Shown here piece by piece: positions 27,151-36,197 of a DNA stretch of 38,803 nt. The notes under the pieces are model-generated. The model was given only the letters and a program-made list of their open reading frames with translations. It ran no database searches and was not told the DNA's origin. This DNA is from Parcubacteria group bacterium Athens0714_12 (lineage in GTDB: Bacteria > Patescibacteriota > Patescibacteriia > UBA2591 > VMGY01), in the NCBI GenBank assembly GCA_007378955.1, contig VMGY01000001.1, positions 1-38,803 of the forward strand, in the 5' to 3' direction. Made by a program: the position numbers and the translations under genes. Position 1 is the first letter of the stretch. Every line of letters begins with the position of its first letter.

Positions 27151-27220
27151 AGCTGTAAATTAGTATAAATATTAAATTAATATTAAAATTATAACAAAAT
27201 TTATAATTTTTAACAAATAT

Positions 27221-27246
27221 AAAAGGGCCATGAATAGCCCCCTTTA
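27221..27246 (-). terminator. Candidate terminator downstream of rpsI
   Basis: Reverse strand GGGC tattcatg GCCC with flanking GU/AU pairs followed by TTTTATATTT. Confidence 0.45.
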
Positions 27247-27264
27247 TATTTAATTGTTTATAAC

Positions 27265-27708
27265 CTATCTCTTCTGCCATTGCGGCGCTCGCCTTGCTTT
27301 TTTCAAGCCATATTTTTTTCTTTCTTTAACTCTGGGATCGCGAGTAAGAAATTTCAACTGCTTCAAGCTTTTTCTATATTCAGGATTAAGTTTTACCAAG
27401 GCGCGGGACAAAGCATGCCTAATGCTTTCTGACTGGCTTCTTATTCCTCCGCCCCTTACTTTAACCGACACATCAAATTTTTCTTTCAAACCTAATTGCT
27501 CCAAAGGCGAATTAATAATTTTTTGAGACTCAAAATAAGGAAAATATTTTTTATAATCTTTTTCATTGACTAAAAAATTTCCTTTGCCATTAGCAAAAAG
27601 CCTTACTTGCGCCGAGGATTCTTTTCTGCCGCCAGTACTATAAATATATTCTCTTTTGATTTCTTCTTTTGTTTTAACCTCTTCTTTTATTTTTTTTATT
27701 AAAGTCAT
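27265..27708 (-). CDS. rpsI: 30S ribosomal protein S9
   Basis: STGGRKESSAQVRLF, GGGIRSQSESIRHALSRAL, RDPRVKERKKYGLKKARRAPQWQKR. Confidence 0.98.
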   Translation of the reverse strand: MTLIKKIKEEVKTKEEIKREYIYSTGGRKESSAQVRLFANGKGNFLVNEKDYKKYFPYFESQKIINSPLEQLGLKEKFDVSVKVRGGGIRSQSESIRHALSRALVKLNPEYRKSLKQLKFLTRDPRVKERKKYGLKKARRAPQWQKR

Positions 27709-28100
27709 AGTATAATTAACCTTTTAAGCATTTCTTTTCTTAATTTATTTTTAGGAAGCATGTTATTAATGGCTCTTTTTAACACTTCTCCCGGATCTTT
27801 TTTAAAAACATCTTTTATTTTTTTCTCCCTTAATCCTCCCGGGTAGCCGGTATAACGAAAATATTTTTTATCATTTAACTTATTGCCAGTAATTTTTATT
27901 TTTTTAATATTAACTATTTTTACAAAATTTCCCTGGTCTAAATATGGCAAAAAATTAACTTTGTTTTTGCCACGCAAAAGAATCGCCACTTCCGTCGCCA
28001 GTCTTCCTAAAACCTTGTTCTCGGCGTCAATCGTATGCGTATCTCTTTTAATAATTTTTTTATTTTTTTCGTCTTTGGAAATTTTTTGTTTTTTATCCAT
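27705..28100 (-). CDS. rplM: 50S ribosomal protein L13
   Basis: IDAENKVLGRLATEVAILLRGK, YTGYPGGL, AINNMLPKNKL. Confidence 0.97.
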   Translation of the reverse strand: MDKKQKISKDEKNKKIIKRDTHTIDAENKVLGRLATEVAILLRGKNKVNFLPYLDQGNFVKIVNIKKIKITGNKLNDKKYFRYTGYPGGLREKKIKDVFKKDPGEVLKRAINNMLPKNKLRKEMLKRLIIL

Positions 28101-28105
28101 AGATA

Positions 28106-28456
28106 TTAACTAATTAATTCTATTTGCGCCATCTCCGCTCGATCACCCAATCTCGCGCCAATTTTTACAATCCTCGTATATCCGCCTTTTCTATCTTTAT
28201 AGCTCGGGCTTATTTCGGAAATAATTTTAATGACAACTTTTTCAGGCAAATAAGCCAGTAACCTTCGCCTGTTGCTTAAAGTATTTTTTTTACCTAAAGT
28301 AATGGATTTCTCCGCCAAAGTTCGTATGGCTTTGGCTTTAGCAAGCGTCGTCTTTATTTTTTTATGCGTTATTAAACTCGCAACTAAATTTCTAAACAAA
28401 CTATTTCTAGCCGCCTTTTTTCTATCTAAAATTTTTCCTTTATTTTGATGTCTCAT
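28106..28456 (-). CDS. rplQ: 50S ribosomal protein L17
   Basis: MRHQNKGKILDRKKAARNSLFRNLVASLITHKKIKTTLAKAK. Confidence 0.98.
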   Translation of the reverse strand: MRHQNKGKILDRKKAARNSLFRNLVASLITHKKIKTTLAKAKAIRTLAEKSITLGKKNTLSNRRRLLAYLPEKVVIKIISEISPSYKDRKGGYTRIVKIGARLGDRAEMAQIELIS

Positions 28457-28484
28457 AATCGTAAATTATTACAAATTCGCGAGA

Positions 28485-29282
28485 TTATTTTTTCTTTTTT
28501 TCTTTTTTCTTTTTTTCTTCTCTCGCGGTTTCTTTTGATTTTATCTCTTCTTTAACTTCTTCTTTTTTTTCTTCTTTTTTAATTTCTTTATCGCCGGTTA
28601 TAAAGCCAAACTGGTTCACTAAAATTTTTGACGATTCCATTAAAGCTTCTAGGGGGTCAATACTGCCATCTGTTTCAAGATTTAAAATTAATTTATCATA
28701 ATCCGTTCTGTCTCCAACTCTGATATTTTCTATATTTAAGCTTACCTTAATCACCGGAGTAAAAATGGCATCGCAAATAATTACTCCTACTTCAAAATCA
28801 TTCTTTTTAAATTCCTCTGAGGTGGAATAGCCTCTGCCTTCCCCTATCCATAATTTCATATCCAAACTTGATTTTTCATCCGTCAAAGTGGCAATTTTTA
28901 AATCCGGATTAATAATCCTTACTCCCGCTATAGTTTCAATGTCTTTAGCTTTGACCGCTTTTTCTCCCTTAGCTTTTAAATTTAAAACAATCGGCTCTTC
29001 AATAAGAGTATCTAATTTAATTCGAAGCGATTTTAAATTTAAAATAATTTCTAAAACATCTTCTTTTACATTTGGAAGAGTGGAAAATTCATGAGTCGCT
29101 CCTTTTATTTTAGCGGCGATCACTGCTCCTCCCGGAAGAGATGAAAGAAGGACTCTTCTTAAAGCATTTCCTAGAGTAACTCCGAAACCGGGATAGCAGG
29201 GCTCAATAATAATCTCTGCCTGATTTTTATTTTCTTTATTTTTTTTAATTTCAACTTTTGAAGGCAAGGGAATGGTTTGCAT
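28485..29282 (-). CDS. rpoA: DNA-directed RNA polymerase subunit alpha, N-terminal domain form without alpha-CTD
   Basis: PGFGVTLGNALRRVLLSSLPGGAV, KIKGATHEFSTLPNVKEDVLEIILNLK; ends in K/E-rich tail at 265 aa. Confidence 0.96.
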   Translation of the reverse strand: MQTIPLPSKVEIKKNKENKNQAEIIIEPCYPGFGVTLGNALRRVLLSSLPGGAVIAAKIKGATHEFSTLPNVKEDVLEIILNLKSLRIKLDTLIEEPIVLNLKAKGEKAVKAKDIETIAGVRIINPDLKIATLTDEKSSLDMKLWIGEGRGYSTSEEFKKNDFEVGVIICDAIFTPVIKVSLNIENIRVGDRTDYDKLILNLETDGSIDPLEALMESSKILVNQFGFITGDKEIKKEEKKEEVKEEIKSKETAREEKKKKEKKKK

Positions 29283-29311
29283 AAATTTATTTATTTAATA
29301 TTGTATAAAAA

Positions 29312-29938
29312 TTATCGCGAATAAAATTCAATAATTAATTTGATGTCAATATTTTTAGGAAAATCTTCTGCCGTAGGCAAATTTAAAACCTTTATTTCTA
29401 ATTTGCTTTGGTCAAAGAAGAGCCAGCCGGGTATTTCGCCTTTCTTTTCTTTGGATAATTCCCGCGCTTTTTTTAAATAACTGCTATTTTCTTTTATTTT
29501 TATAATCTCGCCTTGCTTTACTTGGTAAGACGGGATATTTACTTTTCTGTTATTAACTTTAATGTGCCCGTGAGTAATCATCTGCCTGATTAATTCTTTT
29601 GAAGGAAATAAATTAACGCGATAAATAGCATTATCCAATCTGGATTCTAAAAATTGGAATAAGTAAACGCCCGTGTCCCCTTTTTTCTTAGCCGCTTTTT
29701 TAAAATAATTTCTAAATTGTTTTTCTAAAATGCCATAAATGTATTTAGCTTTCTGCTTTTCTTTTAACTGAACTCCATACTCTGAAACTTTTCTTTTCCT
29801 CTTTGAACCATGCATGCCTGGCGGATATTTCCTTTTTACTAAAGCGCACTTTGAAGAATAACAACGATCGCCCTTTAAAAAGAGTTTTTCTCCTATTCTT
29901 CTGCATAACCTGCATTTTGGGTCTATATTTCTTGCCAT
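29312..29938 (-). CDS. rpsD: 30S ribosomal protein S4 (with N-terminal Cys4 zinc-type motif)
   Basis: CRLCRRIGEKLFLKGDRCYSSKCALVKRKYPPG, ESRLDNAIYR, QMITHGHIKVNNRKVNIPSY. Confidence 0.97.
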   Translation of the reverse strand: MARNIDPKCRLCRRIGEKLFLKGDRCYSSKCALVKRKYPPGMHGSKRKRKVSEYGVQLKEKQKAKYIYGILEKQFRNYFKKAAKKKGDTGVYLFQFLESRLDNAIYRVNLFPSKELIRQMITHGHIKVNNRKVNIPSYQVKQGEIIKIKENSSYLKKARELSKEKKGEIPGWLFFDQSKLEIKVLNLPTAEDFPKNIDIKLIIEFYSR

Positions 29939-29949
29939 AAATAAATATT

Positions 29950-30080
29950 AAATTCTAAATCCTAATATCAAAATTCTAAACAAATTTTAAATTCAAATAT
30001 TCTAAACCTTTGTTTCTGAATTGTTTTGAATTTTTGTCATTTGGATTTTGGATTTGTTTAGGATTTTTAATTTTGAATTT
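29950..30080. repeat. AT-rich dispersed repeat (family B) between rpsK and rpsD
   Basis: aattctaaatcctaatatcaaaattctaaacaaattttaaattcaaat ... ggatttgtttaggatttttaattttgaattt; related sequence at 36123-36190 in opposite orientation. Confidence 0.75.
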
Positions 30081-30085
30081 ATCAT

Positions 30086-30460
30086 TTACACCCTTCTTAT
30101 TCCTGGCGGCCTGCATCCATTATGAGGCGCCGGCGTAACATCTTTTATTGATAAAATATTTAATCCATTCGCGTAAAGCGCCCTGACCGCGGCTTCTCTT
30201 CCGCCTCCCACTCCCTTGACAAACACATTTACTTCTCTTAATCCATAATCTTTTACTTTTTCAACCGCGTCTTTAGTAACTATTCCCGCGGCGTAAGGAG
30301 TGGCTTTTTTAGGGCCTTTAAAAGTCATTTTTCCGGCACTTGACCATGACAAAACATTGCCTTTCTCATCCGTTAAAGTTACAATGGTATTATTATAAGT
30401 AGCCTTGACATAAGCATTACCCCTAATAATATTCCTTTTATTTTCTTTTTTCTTATTCAT
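30086..30460 (-). CDS. rpsK: 30S ribosomal protein S11
   Basis: [56 protein letters not shown]. Confidence 0.98.
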   Translation of the reverse strand: MNKKKENKRNIIRGNAYVKATYNNTIVTLTDEKGNVLSWSSAGKMTFKGPKKATPYAAGIVTKDAVEKVKDYGLREVNVFVKGVGGGREAAVRALYANGLNILSIKDVTPAPHNGCRPPGIRRV

Positions 30461-30484
30461 ATAAAATTTAAATATAACGTTATA

Positions 30485-30874
30485 TTATGTTTTTTCAGCT
30501 GATTTCTTTCTGCCACTGCCCATTGTTCTTCTTACATTGCCTCTGACTGTTCTAGTGTTAGTTTTTGTTCTTTGGCCTCTGACAGGAAGATGCTTCGCGT
30601 GCCTTATGCCTCGGTAGCAATTTATTTCCTTTAATCTTTTAATATTCATTAAAACTTCTCTTTTTAATTCTCCCTCAACTTTATAATTTTTTTCTATAAT
30701 TTCTTTCAATTTCTCAACTTCCATATCTCCTAAATCTTTAATTTTTTTACTAATATCAATATTCGCTTCTTTTAAAATCTTAACGCTTAAATTTCTGCCA
30801 ATGCCGAAAATATAGGTTAATCCTATTTCCGCCCTTTTATTTGGTGGTAAATTTACTCCCGCGATTCTTGCCAT
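30485..30874 (-). CDS. rpsM: 30S ribosomal protein S13
   Basis: [50 protein letters not shown]. Confidence 0.98.
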   Translation of the reverse strand: MARIAGVNLPPNKRAEIGLTYIFGIGRNLSVKILKEANIDISKKIKDLGDMEVEKLKEIIEKNYKVEGELKREVLMNIKRLKEINCYRGIRHAKHLPVRGQRTKTNTRTVRGNVRRTMGSGRKKSAEKT

Positions 30875-30927
30875 AAATTATTTATTATCTCCGCAATAAT
30901 TCGTGTTAGTTTGTACTAATTCGGAAA

Positions 30928-31041
30928 CTATCCTTGTCTTTGTTTGTGTTTAGGATTCTTGCAAATAACAAAAATTCGGCCTCTGCGCCTTACTGTTTTG
31001 CAATCTTTGCATATTTTTTTTACAGAAGAACGAACCTTCAT
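30928..31041 (-). CDS. rpmJ: 50S ribosomal protein L36 (absent from supplied ORF track)
   Basis: Reverse-strand translation [37 protein letters not shown]. Confidence 0.97.
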   Translation of the reverse strand: MKVRSSVKKICKDCKTVRRRGRIFVICKNPKHKQRQG

Positions 31042-31107
31042 AAATACTTGTTAAAAAAAATTATAAAATTAACAACAATCATTTATTGCTGTTTTTAAAC
31101 TTTATTT

Positions 31108-31326
31108 TTAATATCTATAGATTATTCTTCCTTTTGTTAAATCGTAAGGGCTCATTTCTATCTTTACTTTGTCGCCCGGCAATAATCTAATTTTATGCAA
31201 ACGCATTCTTCCGGAAAGATAAGTCAGAATTTCCCTCCCGTCATCCAATTTTACTTTAAAAGTAGTAGAAGGAAGCAATTCCTCTACTATGCCGTTGAGT
31301 TCTAAAAATTCATTATTCTTTCCCAT
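31108..31326 (-). CDS. infA: Translation initiation factor IF-1
   Basis: [64 protein letters not shown]; start trimmed to MGKNNEFLE. Confidence 0.96.
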   Translation of the reverse strand: MGKNNEFLELNGIVEELLPSTTFKVKLDDGREILTYLSGRMRLHKIRLLPGDKVKIEMSPYDLTKGRIIYRY

Positions 31327-31339
31327 AAATATGTTTTGA

Positions 31340-31368
31340 ATTATATAATTTATTTTAAAATATGTCAA
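31340..31368 (-). promoter_or_regulatory. Exact-consensus sigma70 promoter upstream of infA/ribosomal operon
   Basis: Reverse strand TTGACA - 17 nt - TATAAT. Confidence 0.9.
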
Positions 31369-31419
31369 CCCTTTTTAAATTTTTTGGCTCTTTTACGATA
31401 TTTTAAAGCAAAAACCACC

Positions 31420-32352
31420 TTAAATATCAAATCCTATATAATCAATTTCTTCTTGCAATTGGACGCCGAATTTATTTCTTATTTTTTGCTTTATTAAACT
31501 GATTAAAATTATTACTTCTTCAGCCTTCGCTCCACTCAAATTAATGATAAAATTACTATGTTTTTCTGAAATTCGCGCTTCCCGTATTTTTTTGCCTTTC
31601 AAACCGCATTTTTCAATCAGCCAGCCGGCAGGCGCGAATTCTTTAAATTCAGGCCTTTCTTTTATGATCAATTCTTTGATTTTTCCGTCAAATTCTTTCA
31701 AAGAAATTTTTTTAAAAATAGAGCCGGCAGAAGGAAAACCCAAAGGTTGTTTGGCTTTTCTCTTTTCTAAATATTCTTTTATTATTTTTTTGCTTTTCTT
31801 TCGTTCGCCCTTTTTCAGTTTTAACTTGGCTGATAAAATAATGTCTTGATTATTTTTAAAAAGAGACTCGCGGTAGCCGAATTTTAATTCTTTATTTTTT
31901 AATTTGATTTTTTTGCCTTTTCTTAAAATCGCCACTTCCTCAACTGAATCACTGATCGCTTCGCCGAAAGCGCCGGCATTGCCATTTATCGCGCCGCCGA
32001 GAGTTCCTGGAATGCCGACAGCCCATTCTAAGCCGGATAAATTATTTTTTATGGATGCGTTGATTAAATCATTTAATTTCGCGCCGGCTTCCGCGAATAT
32101 TCTATTTTTAATTATCTTGAATTTTCGGCTTTCTGTTTTTATCGCCAAACCGTTAAAGCCGCGGTCGCTAATCAAAATATTACTCCCCCCGCCTAAAATA
32201 AAATAAGAAATTTTTAATTCCTGTGTTAATTTCACGGCATTTATTATTTGTTTAGAAGTTTTGGCAATATAAAAATATTTGGCTGGCCCGCCGATTTTAA
32301 AAGTCGTATATTTCGCCAATGAAACATTTTTTTGAAAATCTTTAATAATCAT
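31420..32352 (-). CDS. murB: UDP-N-acetylenolpyruvoylglucosamine reductase
   Basis: NVSLAKYTTFKIGGPAKYF, LGGGSNILISD, GIPGTLGGAINGNAGAFG, PSAGSIFK; start trimmed to MIIKDFQ. Confidence 0.95.
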   Translation of the reverse strand: MIIKDFQKNVSLAKYTTFKIGGPAKYFYIAKTSKQIINAVKLTQELKISYFILGGGSNILISDRGFNGLAIKTESRKFKIIKNRIFAEAGAKLNDLINASIKNNLSGLEWAVGIPGTLGGAINGNAGAFGEAISDSVEEVAILRKGKKIKLKNKELKFGYRESLFKNNQDIILSAKLKLKKGERKKSKKIIKEYLEKRKAKQPLGFPSAGSIFKKISLKEFDGKIKELIIKERPEFKEFAPAGWLIEKCGLKGKKIREARISEKHSNFIINLSGAKAEEVIILISLIKQKIRNKFGVQLQEEIDYIGFDI

Positions 32353-32365
32353 AAGTATCTTTGAA

Positions 32366-32422
32366 TTACGAAATAACGGTTTCAAGGGAGGTGGATATGT
32401 CTTTTTTGCACAGTTTTGCCAT
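32366..32422 (-). CDS. Candidate 18-aa leader peptide upstream of murB
   Basis: Reverse strand AAAAAAGGAGGTATTGTT-ATG, translation MAKLCKKDISTSLETVIS*; GGAGG 7 nt before ATG. Confidence 0.55.
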   Translation of the reverse strand: MAKLCKKDISTSLETVIS

Positions 32423-32488
32423 AACAATACCTCCTTTTTTGTTTTGCCTTGGTTAAATTTTCAAATTACAGTTTATTTTATAAATATG

Positions 32489-32511
32489 GTATAAATAATA
32501 TTTTTTGTCAA
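32489..32511 (-). promoter_or_regulatory. Candidate sigma70 promoter in the murC-murB gap
   Basis: Reverse strand TTGACA (32511-32506) followed after 17 nt by CATATT (approx. 32488-32483). Confidence 0.5.
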
Positions 32512-32536
32512 ACAAAAATACGCACTTCTTTGAATT

Positions 32537-33895
32537 TTAATTTTTTATTTTTAATTTGTAGATATCCCCTGCTCCCATTATTAAAACTAAATCATTTTTT
32601 TTGATATTTTCTGAAATTAATTTTTTTATTTCCTTTAAATCAGCAGCGTAAAGAATCTTTTTTCCGCGCTTTTTTATTTTCATTATTAAATCCTTTGAAC
32701 TGATTTTTAAATTTTCCTCTCTGCCAGCCGGGCGGTAAATCTCGCTTAAAATAATTATATCCGCCAAATCAAAAGCTTCAATAAATTCTTTGAATAAATC
32801 TTTTGTCCGACTGGCAAGATGCGGCTGAAAAACCGCCACAATTCTTCTTTTGGGATAAAATTCTTTGGCCGCCTGAATAGTCTTTTTAACCGCCGTAGGG
32901 TGATGGGCGTAATCGGAAATAAAAATTGCGCCGTTTTTCTCGCCTACTTTTTCAAACCTCCGCCAGATGCCGTTAAAATCAGATAAACTTTTTTTTATCG
33001 CTTCTGGTTTGACGCCAAATTCCAAAGCGCAGGCACAGGCGCCTAAAAAATTATAAAGATTAAAAAGGCCAGGAACTTTTAATTCAAATCTACTTAAATT
33101 TTTGTTTTTATAAATCAGATTAAAAATTTGCTTCTCCTCTTTTACGATTCTGTTTACAATCTTTAAATCCGCTTTATTTTCAATTCCGAATTTTATAATC
33201 TTACAATCAGGCAATTTTAGTTTTTTTAAATTTTTGTCATCGCTATTTAAAATCAGTAAGCCGTCTTTAGGTAGTTTATTGATATACTTTTGGAAACTTT
33301 TAACCAAATGTTTCAAATTTTTATAATAATCCAGATGGTCTTTTTCCAAATTAGTCAGGATAATCGCCTTTGGCTGAAGCTTAAGCATATTTTCCTGATA
33401 TTCACAGGCCTCAATGACAAAAAATTTGCCTTTGCCAAATTGTAAATTTCCGTCTTTAAATGCCTTGAGCTTACTGCCGACAATAACCAATGGGTTAAAA
33501 CCGGCTTTTTCCAAGAATAAGCCCAAAAGGGCCGTGGTCGTGCTTTTGCCATGAGTGCCGGAAACAGCGAGAGTGAATTTTTCCTTACTGATTTCAGCCA
33601 AAATCTCAACATAGCTTAATTGTTTGATTTTTAATTTTTTCGCTTTTTTTCTTTCCGGATTATTCCGCGGAATAGCCGAAGAATAAACAACCAAATCAAT
33701 ATCATCGGCCAAATTTTTTTCTTGGTGGCCTAAAAATATTTTAATGCCCCCTTTTTTTAAATCTTGGATAATTTCCGAATTGCCGGCATCCGAACCAGTG
33801 ATTTTTTTGCCTTGCCTATCCATCATTTTAGCAATCGCGGAAACGCCGATACCGCCGATGCCGATAAAATGAATTTTTTTTATTTTTTGCCGCAT
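32537..33895 (-). CDS. murC: UDP-N-acetylmuramate--L-alanine ligase
   Basis: IHFIGIGGIGVSAIAKMM, AVSGTHGKSTTTALLG, NLEKDHLDYY, DYAHHPTAVKKTI. Confidence 0.97.
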   Translation of the reverse strand: MRQKIKKIHFIGIGGIGVSAIAKMMDRQGKKITGSDAGNSEIIQDLKKGGIKIFLGHQEKNLADDIDLVVYSSAIPRNNPERKKAKKLKIKQLSYVEILAEISKEKFTLAVSGTHGKSTTTALLGLFLEKAGFNPLVIVGSKLKAFKDGNLQFGKGKFFVIEACEYQENMLKLQPKAIILTNLEKDHLDYYKNLKHLVKSFQKYINKLPKDGLLILNSDDKNLKKLKLPDCKIIKFGIENKADLKIVNRIVKEEKQIFNLIYKNKNLSRFELKVPGLFNLYNFLGACACALEFGVKPEAIKKSLSDFNGIWRRFEKVGEKNGAIFISDYAHHPTAVKKTIQAAKEFYPKRRIVAVFQPHLASRTKDLFKEFIEAFDLADIIILSEIYRPAGREENLKISSKDLIMKIKKRGKKILYAADLKEIKKLISENIKKNDLVLIMGAGDIYKLKIKN

Positions 33896-34980
33896 ATTTT
33901 ATTTATTTCTTCTATTATTTTTTCCATCGCTCCGCTTTTCATTACTTTATTAATATTTTCGCTTAAAATTTTAAGTTTTTCTTGGTTATTTAATAAATTT
34001 TTAATTTCTTGAATTAAAATTTCCGGAGTTAATTCTCTTTGATTTAAAAGTATGGCGGCATTTTTTTGGCTGAAAATTTCCGCGTTTTTTTCCTGATGGC
34101 TATTTGGGATTGGAATAATAATCGCCGGCTGTCCCATTAAAGAAATTTCTGTCAAAGTTCCCATTCCCGCCCGGCAAACCACTAAATCCGCCGCCGCATA
34201 AGCATCTGGCATTTCTTTAGTTAAAAAATCATAAGCATGATAGTTTCCGCCAAAATTTTTTAAATCCACTAATAAATTTTTATTTTTTCCAGTCAAATGA
34301 ATAATTTGGCAAAATTTTGTTAACTCCAACAATGCTTCAATAATCAATTTATTTAAAGCCAAAGCCCCTGTCCCGCCGCCGATAAACAAAATCACGGGTA
34401 AATCTTTTTCTAATTTAAAAATCTCTCTCGCCCTTTTTTTATCTCCGGCAAAAATATCTTCCCGTGTAGGATTGCCTGTTAAAATAGTTTTATCTTTGGG
34501 AAAATCTTTCAATGATTTTTCAAAAACAACGGTGATTTTCGTCGCGAACGGCGCCATTAATTTATTAGCCAAACCGGGAACCGCGTCCTGCTGGTGGATT
34601 AAAGAAGGGATTTTTAAAATCCAGCCCGCCCAAATCACTGGCACGCTGACAAAACTGCCGGCGGAAACAATAACATTCGGCCGAAATTTTAAAATGATAA
34701 AAAACGACTGGACAAAGCCCAAAAAAATAAAAATCAAATCAATAAAATTTTTAAAACTCAAATAACGGCGCAGCTTGCCGCTGAAAATCGGCTGGAAAGG
34801 GATTTTATAATTTTTTACCAATTCTTTCTCTACTCTGCCTTTATAAGTTCCCAAAAAAAGAAATTTTACTTCTGAATTTTTTTCTTTTATTTTTTGACTA
34901 ATCGCCAAAAGCGGACTGACCGAACCGATTGTCCCGCCGCCAGTAAGCATAATTTTTAACTTTTTTTGCTTTTGGAGCAT
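33880..34980 (-). CDS. murG: UDP-N-acetylglucosamine--N-acetylmuramyl-(pentapeptide) pyrophosphoryl-undecaprenol N-acetylglucosamine transferase
   Basis: MLTGGGTIGSVSPLLAI, GSFVSVPVIWAGWILKIPSLIHQQDAVPGLANK, ADLVVCRAGMGTLTEIS. Confidence 0.95.
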   Translation of the reverse strand: MLQKQKKLKIMLTGGGTIGSVSPLLAISQKIKEKNSEVKFLFLGTYKGRVEKELVKNYKIPFQPIFSGKLRRYLSFKNFIDLIFIFLGFVQSFFIILKFRPNVIVSAGSFVSVPVIWAGWILKIPSLIHQQDAVPGLANKLMAPFATKITVVFEKSLKDFPKDKTILTGNPTREDIFAGDKKRAREIFKLEKDLPVILFIGGGTGALALNKLIIEALLELTKFCQIIHLTGKNKNLLVDLKNFGGNYHAYDFLTKEMPDAYAAADLVVCRAGMGTLTEISLMGQPAIIIPIPNSHQEKNAEIFSQKNAAILLNQRELTPEILIQEIKNLLNNQEKLKILSENINKVMKSGAMEKIIEEINKICGKK

Positions 34981-35010
34981 ATTGAAAATTTATTTTAAAA
35001 AAATTTATTT

Positions 35011-36108
35011 TTAAGATAGTTTGGAAATATTCAGCAAAATGCCGGCGCTGGCCAAAGAAACAACTAAAGCGCTGCCGCCGTAACTGATAAATGGCAAGGG
35101 CACGCCGGTTAAAGGAATTAAATTAACCATGCCGCCGATATTAATGAAAGCTTGGATGATGAACATTGAAGTAATGCCAAAAGCAATTAATTTGCCGAAT
35201 TCGTCCCTGCATTTTTTAGCGATCTTATAGCCGCGGACAGTTAAAACGAGAAAAAACGTCACTAAAAGAAAAGAGAATGCAAAACCTAATTCTTCACAAA
35301 TAATCGCAAAAATGGAATCGCCAGCCGGTTCCGGCAGATATTGGAATTTTTGGATACTCAAGCCGAGTCCCCTGCCGAAGACACCTCCGGAGCCGATGGC
35401 TAAAAGGGATTGATTGATTTGATACCCATCGCCCTGCGGGTCTAGGGCCGGATTTAAAAAAGCTTCAAAACGAGCACTCCTATAAGAAGAAGGTATTACT
35501 TTAATTAAAAAAAACATTCCGACGATAAAGAACAGCGCTAAAAAAAGAATTTCTTTATTTCGCGTGTTAGCCGCGAAATAAACAGCAAAAGAAGTTAAAA
35601 CTATAATCAAAGCCGTGCCTAAATCCGGCTGAAGCGCGACTAAACAAAAACAAAGCCCTGAAATTCCCAAGAAAGGCAGCAATAAACCTTGCTTTACTCC
35701 CCCGCTTCTTTCTTTGCTTAATAAAACAGCTAAATATAAAATTAAAGTTAATTTGACAAATTCGCTCGGCTGAAAAGTAAAATATTTAAAATTGAGCCAG
35801 CTTTTAGCGTTTCCGAAATCCGCCCCTATGCCGGGAATAAAAATTATAACTAAAAGCAAAATGCTTAAAGCTAATAAAAAAATAGCGGCTTTTTTTAATT
35901 TTTTATAATCAGTCTTATAAGCTAAAAAAAACAAAATCAAGCCCGGAATAAGCCCATAAAATATCTGATGCTTTAAAAAATAATAGCTGTCGTCAAACTT
36001 TTGATAACCAATTACGACGCTCGCCGAAGAAAGCGCGATTAAACCGAAAATTATCAAAACAGCGAAAATAGCGATTAAAATATAATCAGGGCGATGAGAG
36101 TGAGACAT
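35011..36108 (-). CDS. ftsW: FtsW/RodA/SpoVE family lipid II polymerase
   Basis: QPSEFVKLTLILYLAVLLSK, LQPDLGTALII, GGMVNLIPLTGVPLPFISYGGSALV. Confidence 0.95.
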   Translation of the reverse strand: MSHSHRPDYILIAIFAVLIIFGLIALSSASVVIGYQKFDDSYYFLKHQIFYGLIPGLILFFLAYKTDYKKLKKAAIFLLALSILLLVIIFIPGIGADFGNAKSWLNFKYFTFQPSEFVKLTLILYLAVLLSKERSGGVKQGLLLPFLGISGLCFCLVALQPDLGTALIIVLTSFAVYFAANTRNKEILFLALFFIVGMFFLIKVIPSSYRSARFEAFLNPALDPQGDGYQINQSLLAIGSGGVFGRGLGLSIQKFQYLPEPAGDSIFAIICEELGFAFSFLLVTFFLVLTVRGYKIAKKCRDEFGKLIAFGITSMFIIQAFINIGGMVNLIPLTGVPLPFISYGGSALVVSLASAGILLNISKLS

Positions 36109-36122
36109 AATATAATTTGATT

Positions 36123-36190
36123 GTCATTTTAAATTTTGAACATTTGAATTTAAAATTTGTTTAGGGTTTAGAATTTTGAATTTAGGATTT
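36123..36190. repeat. AT-rich dispersed repeat (family B) between mraY and ftsW
   Basis: gtcattttaaattttgaacatttgaatttaaaatttgtttagggtttagaattttgaatttaggattt; reverse complement resembles 29950-30010. Confidence 0.7.
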
Positions 36191-36197
36191 TTATCTT

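Noticed and set aside
32353-32427. N-terminal extension of murB from TTG 32427 (MLWQNCAKKTYPPPLKPLFRNSKIL)
   Set aside because: Not MurB-like, and GGAGG is too close to that TTG; the SD fits the ATG of the overlapping 18-codon ORF instead.
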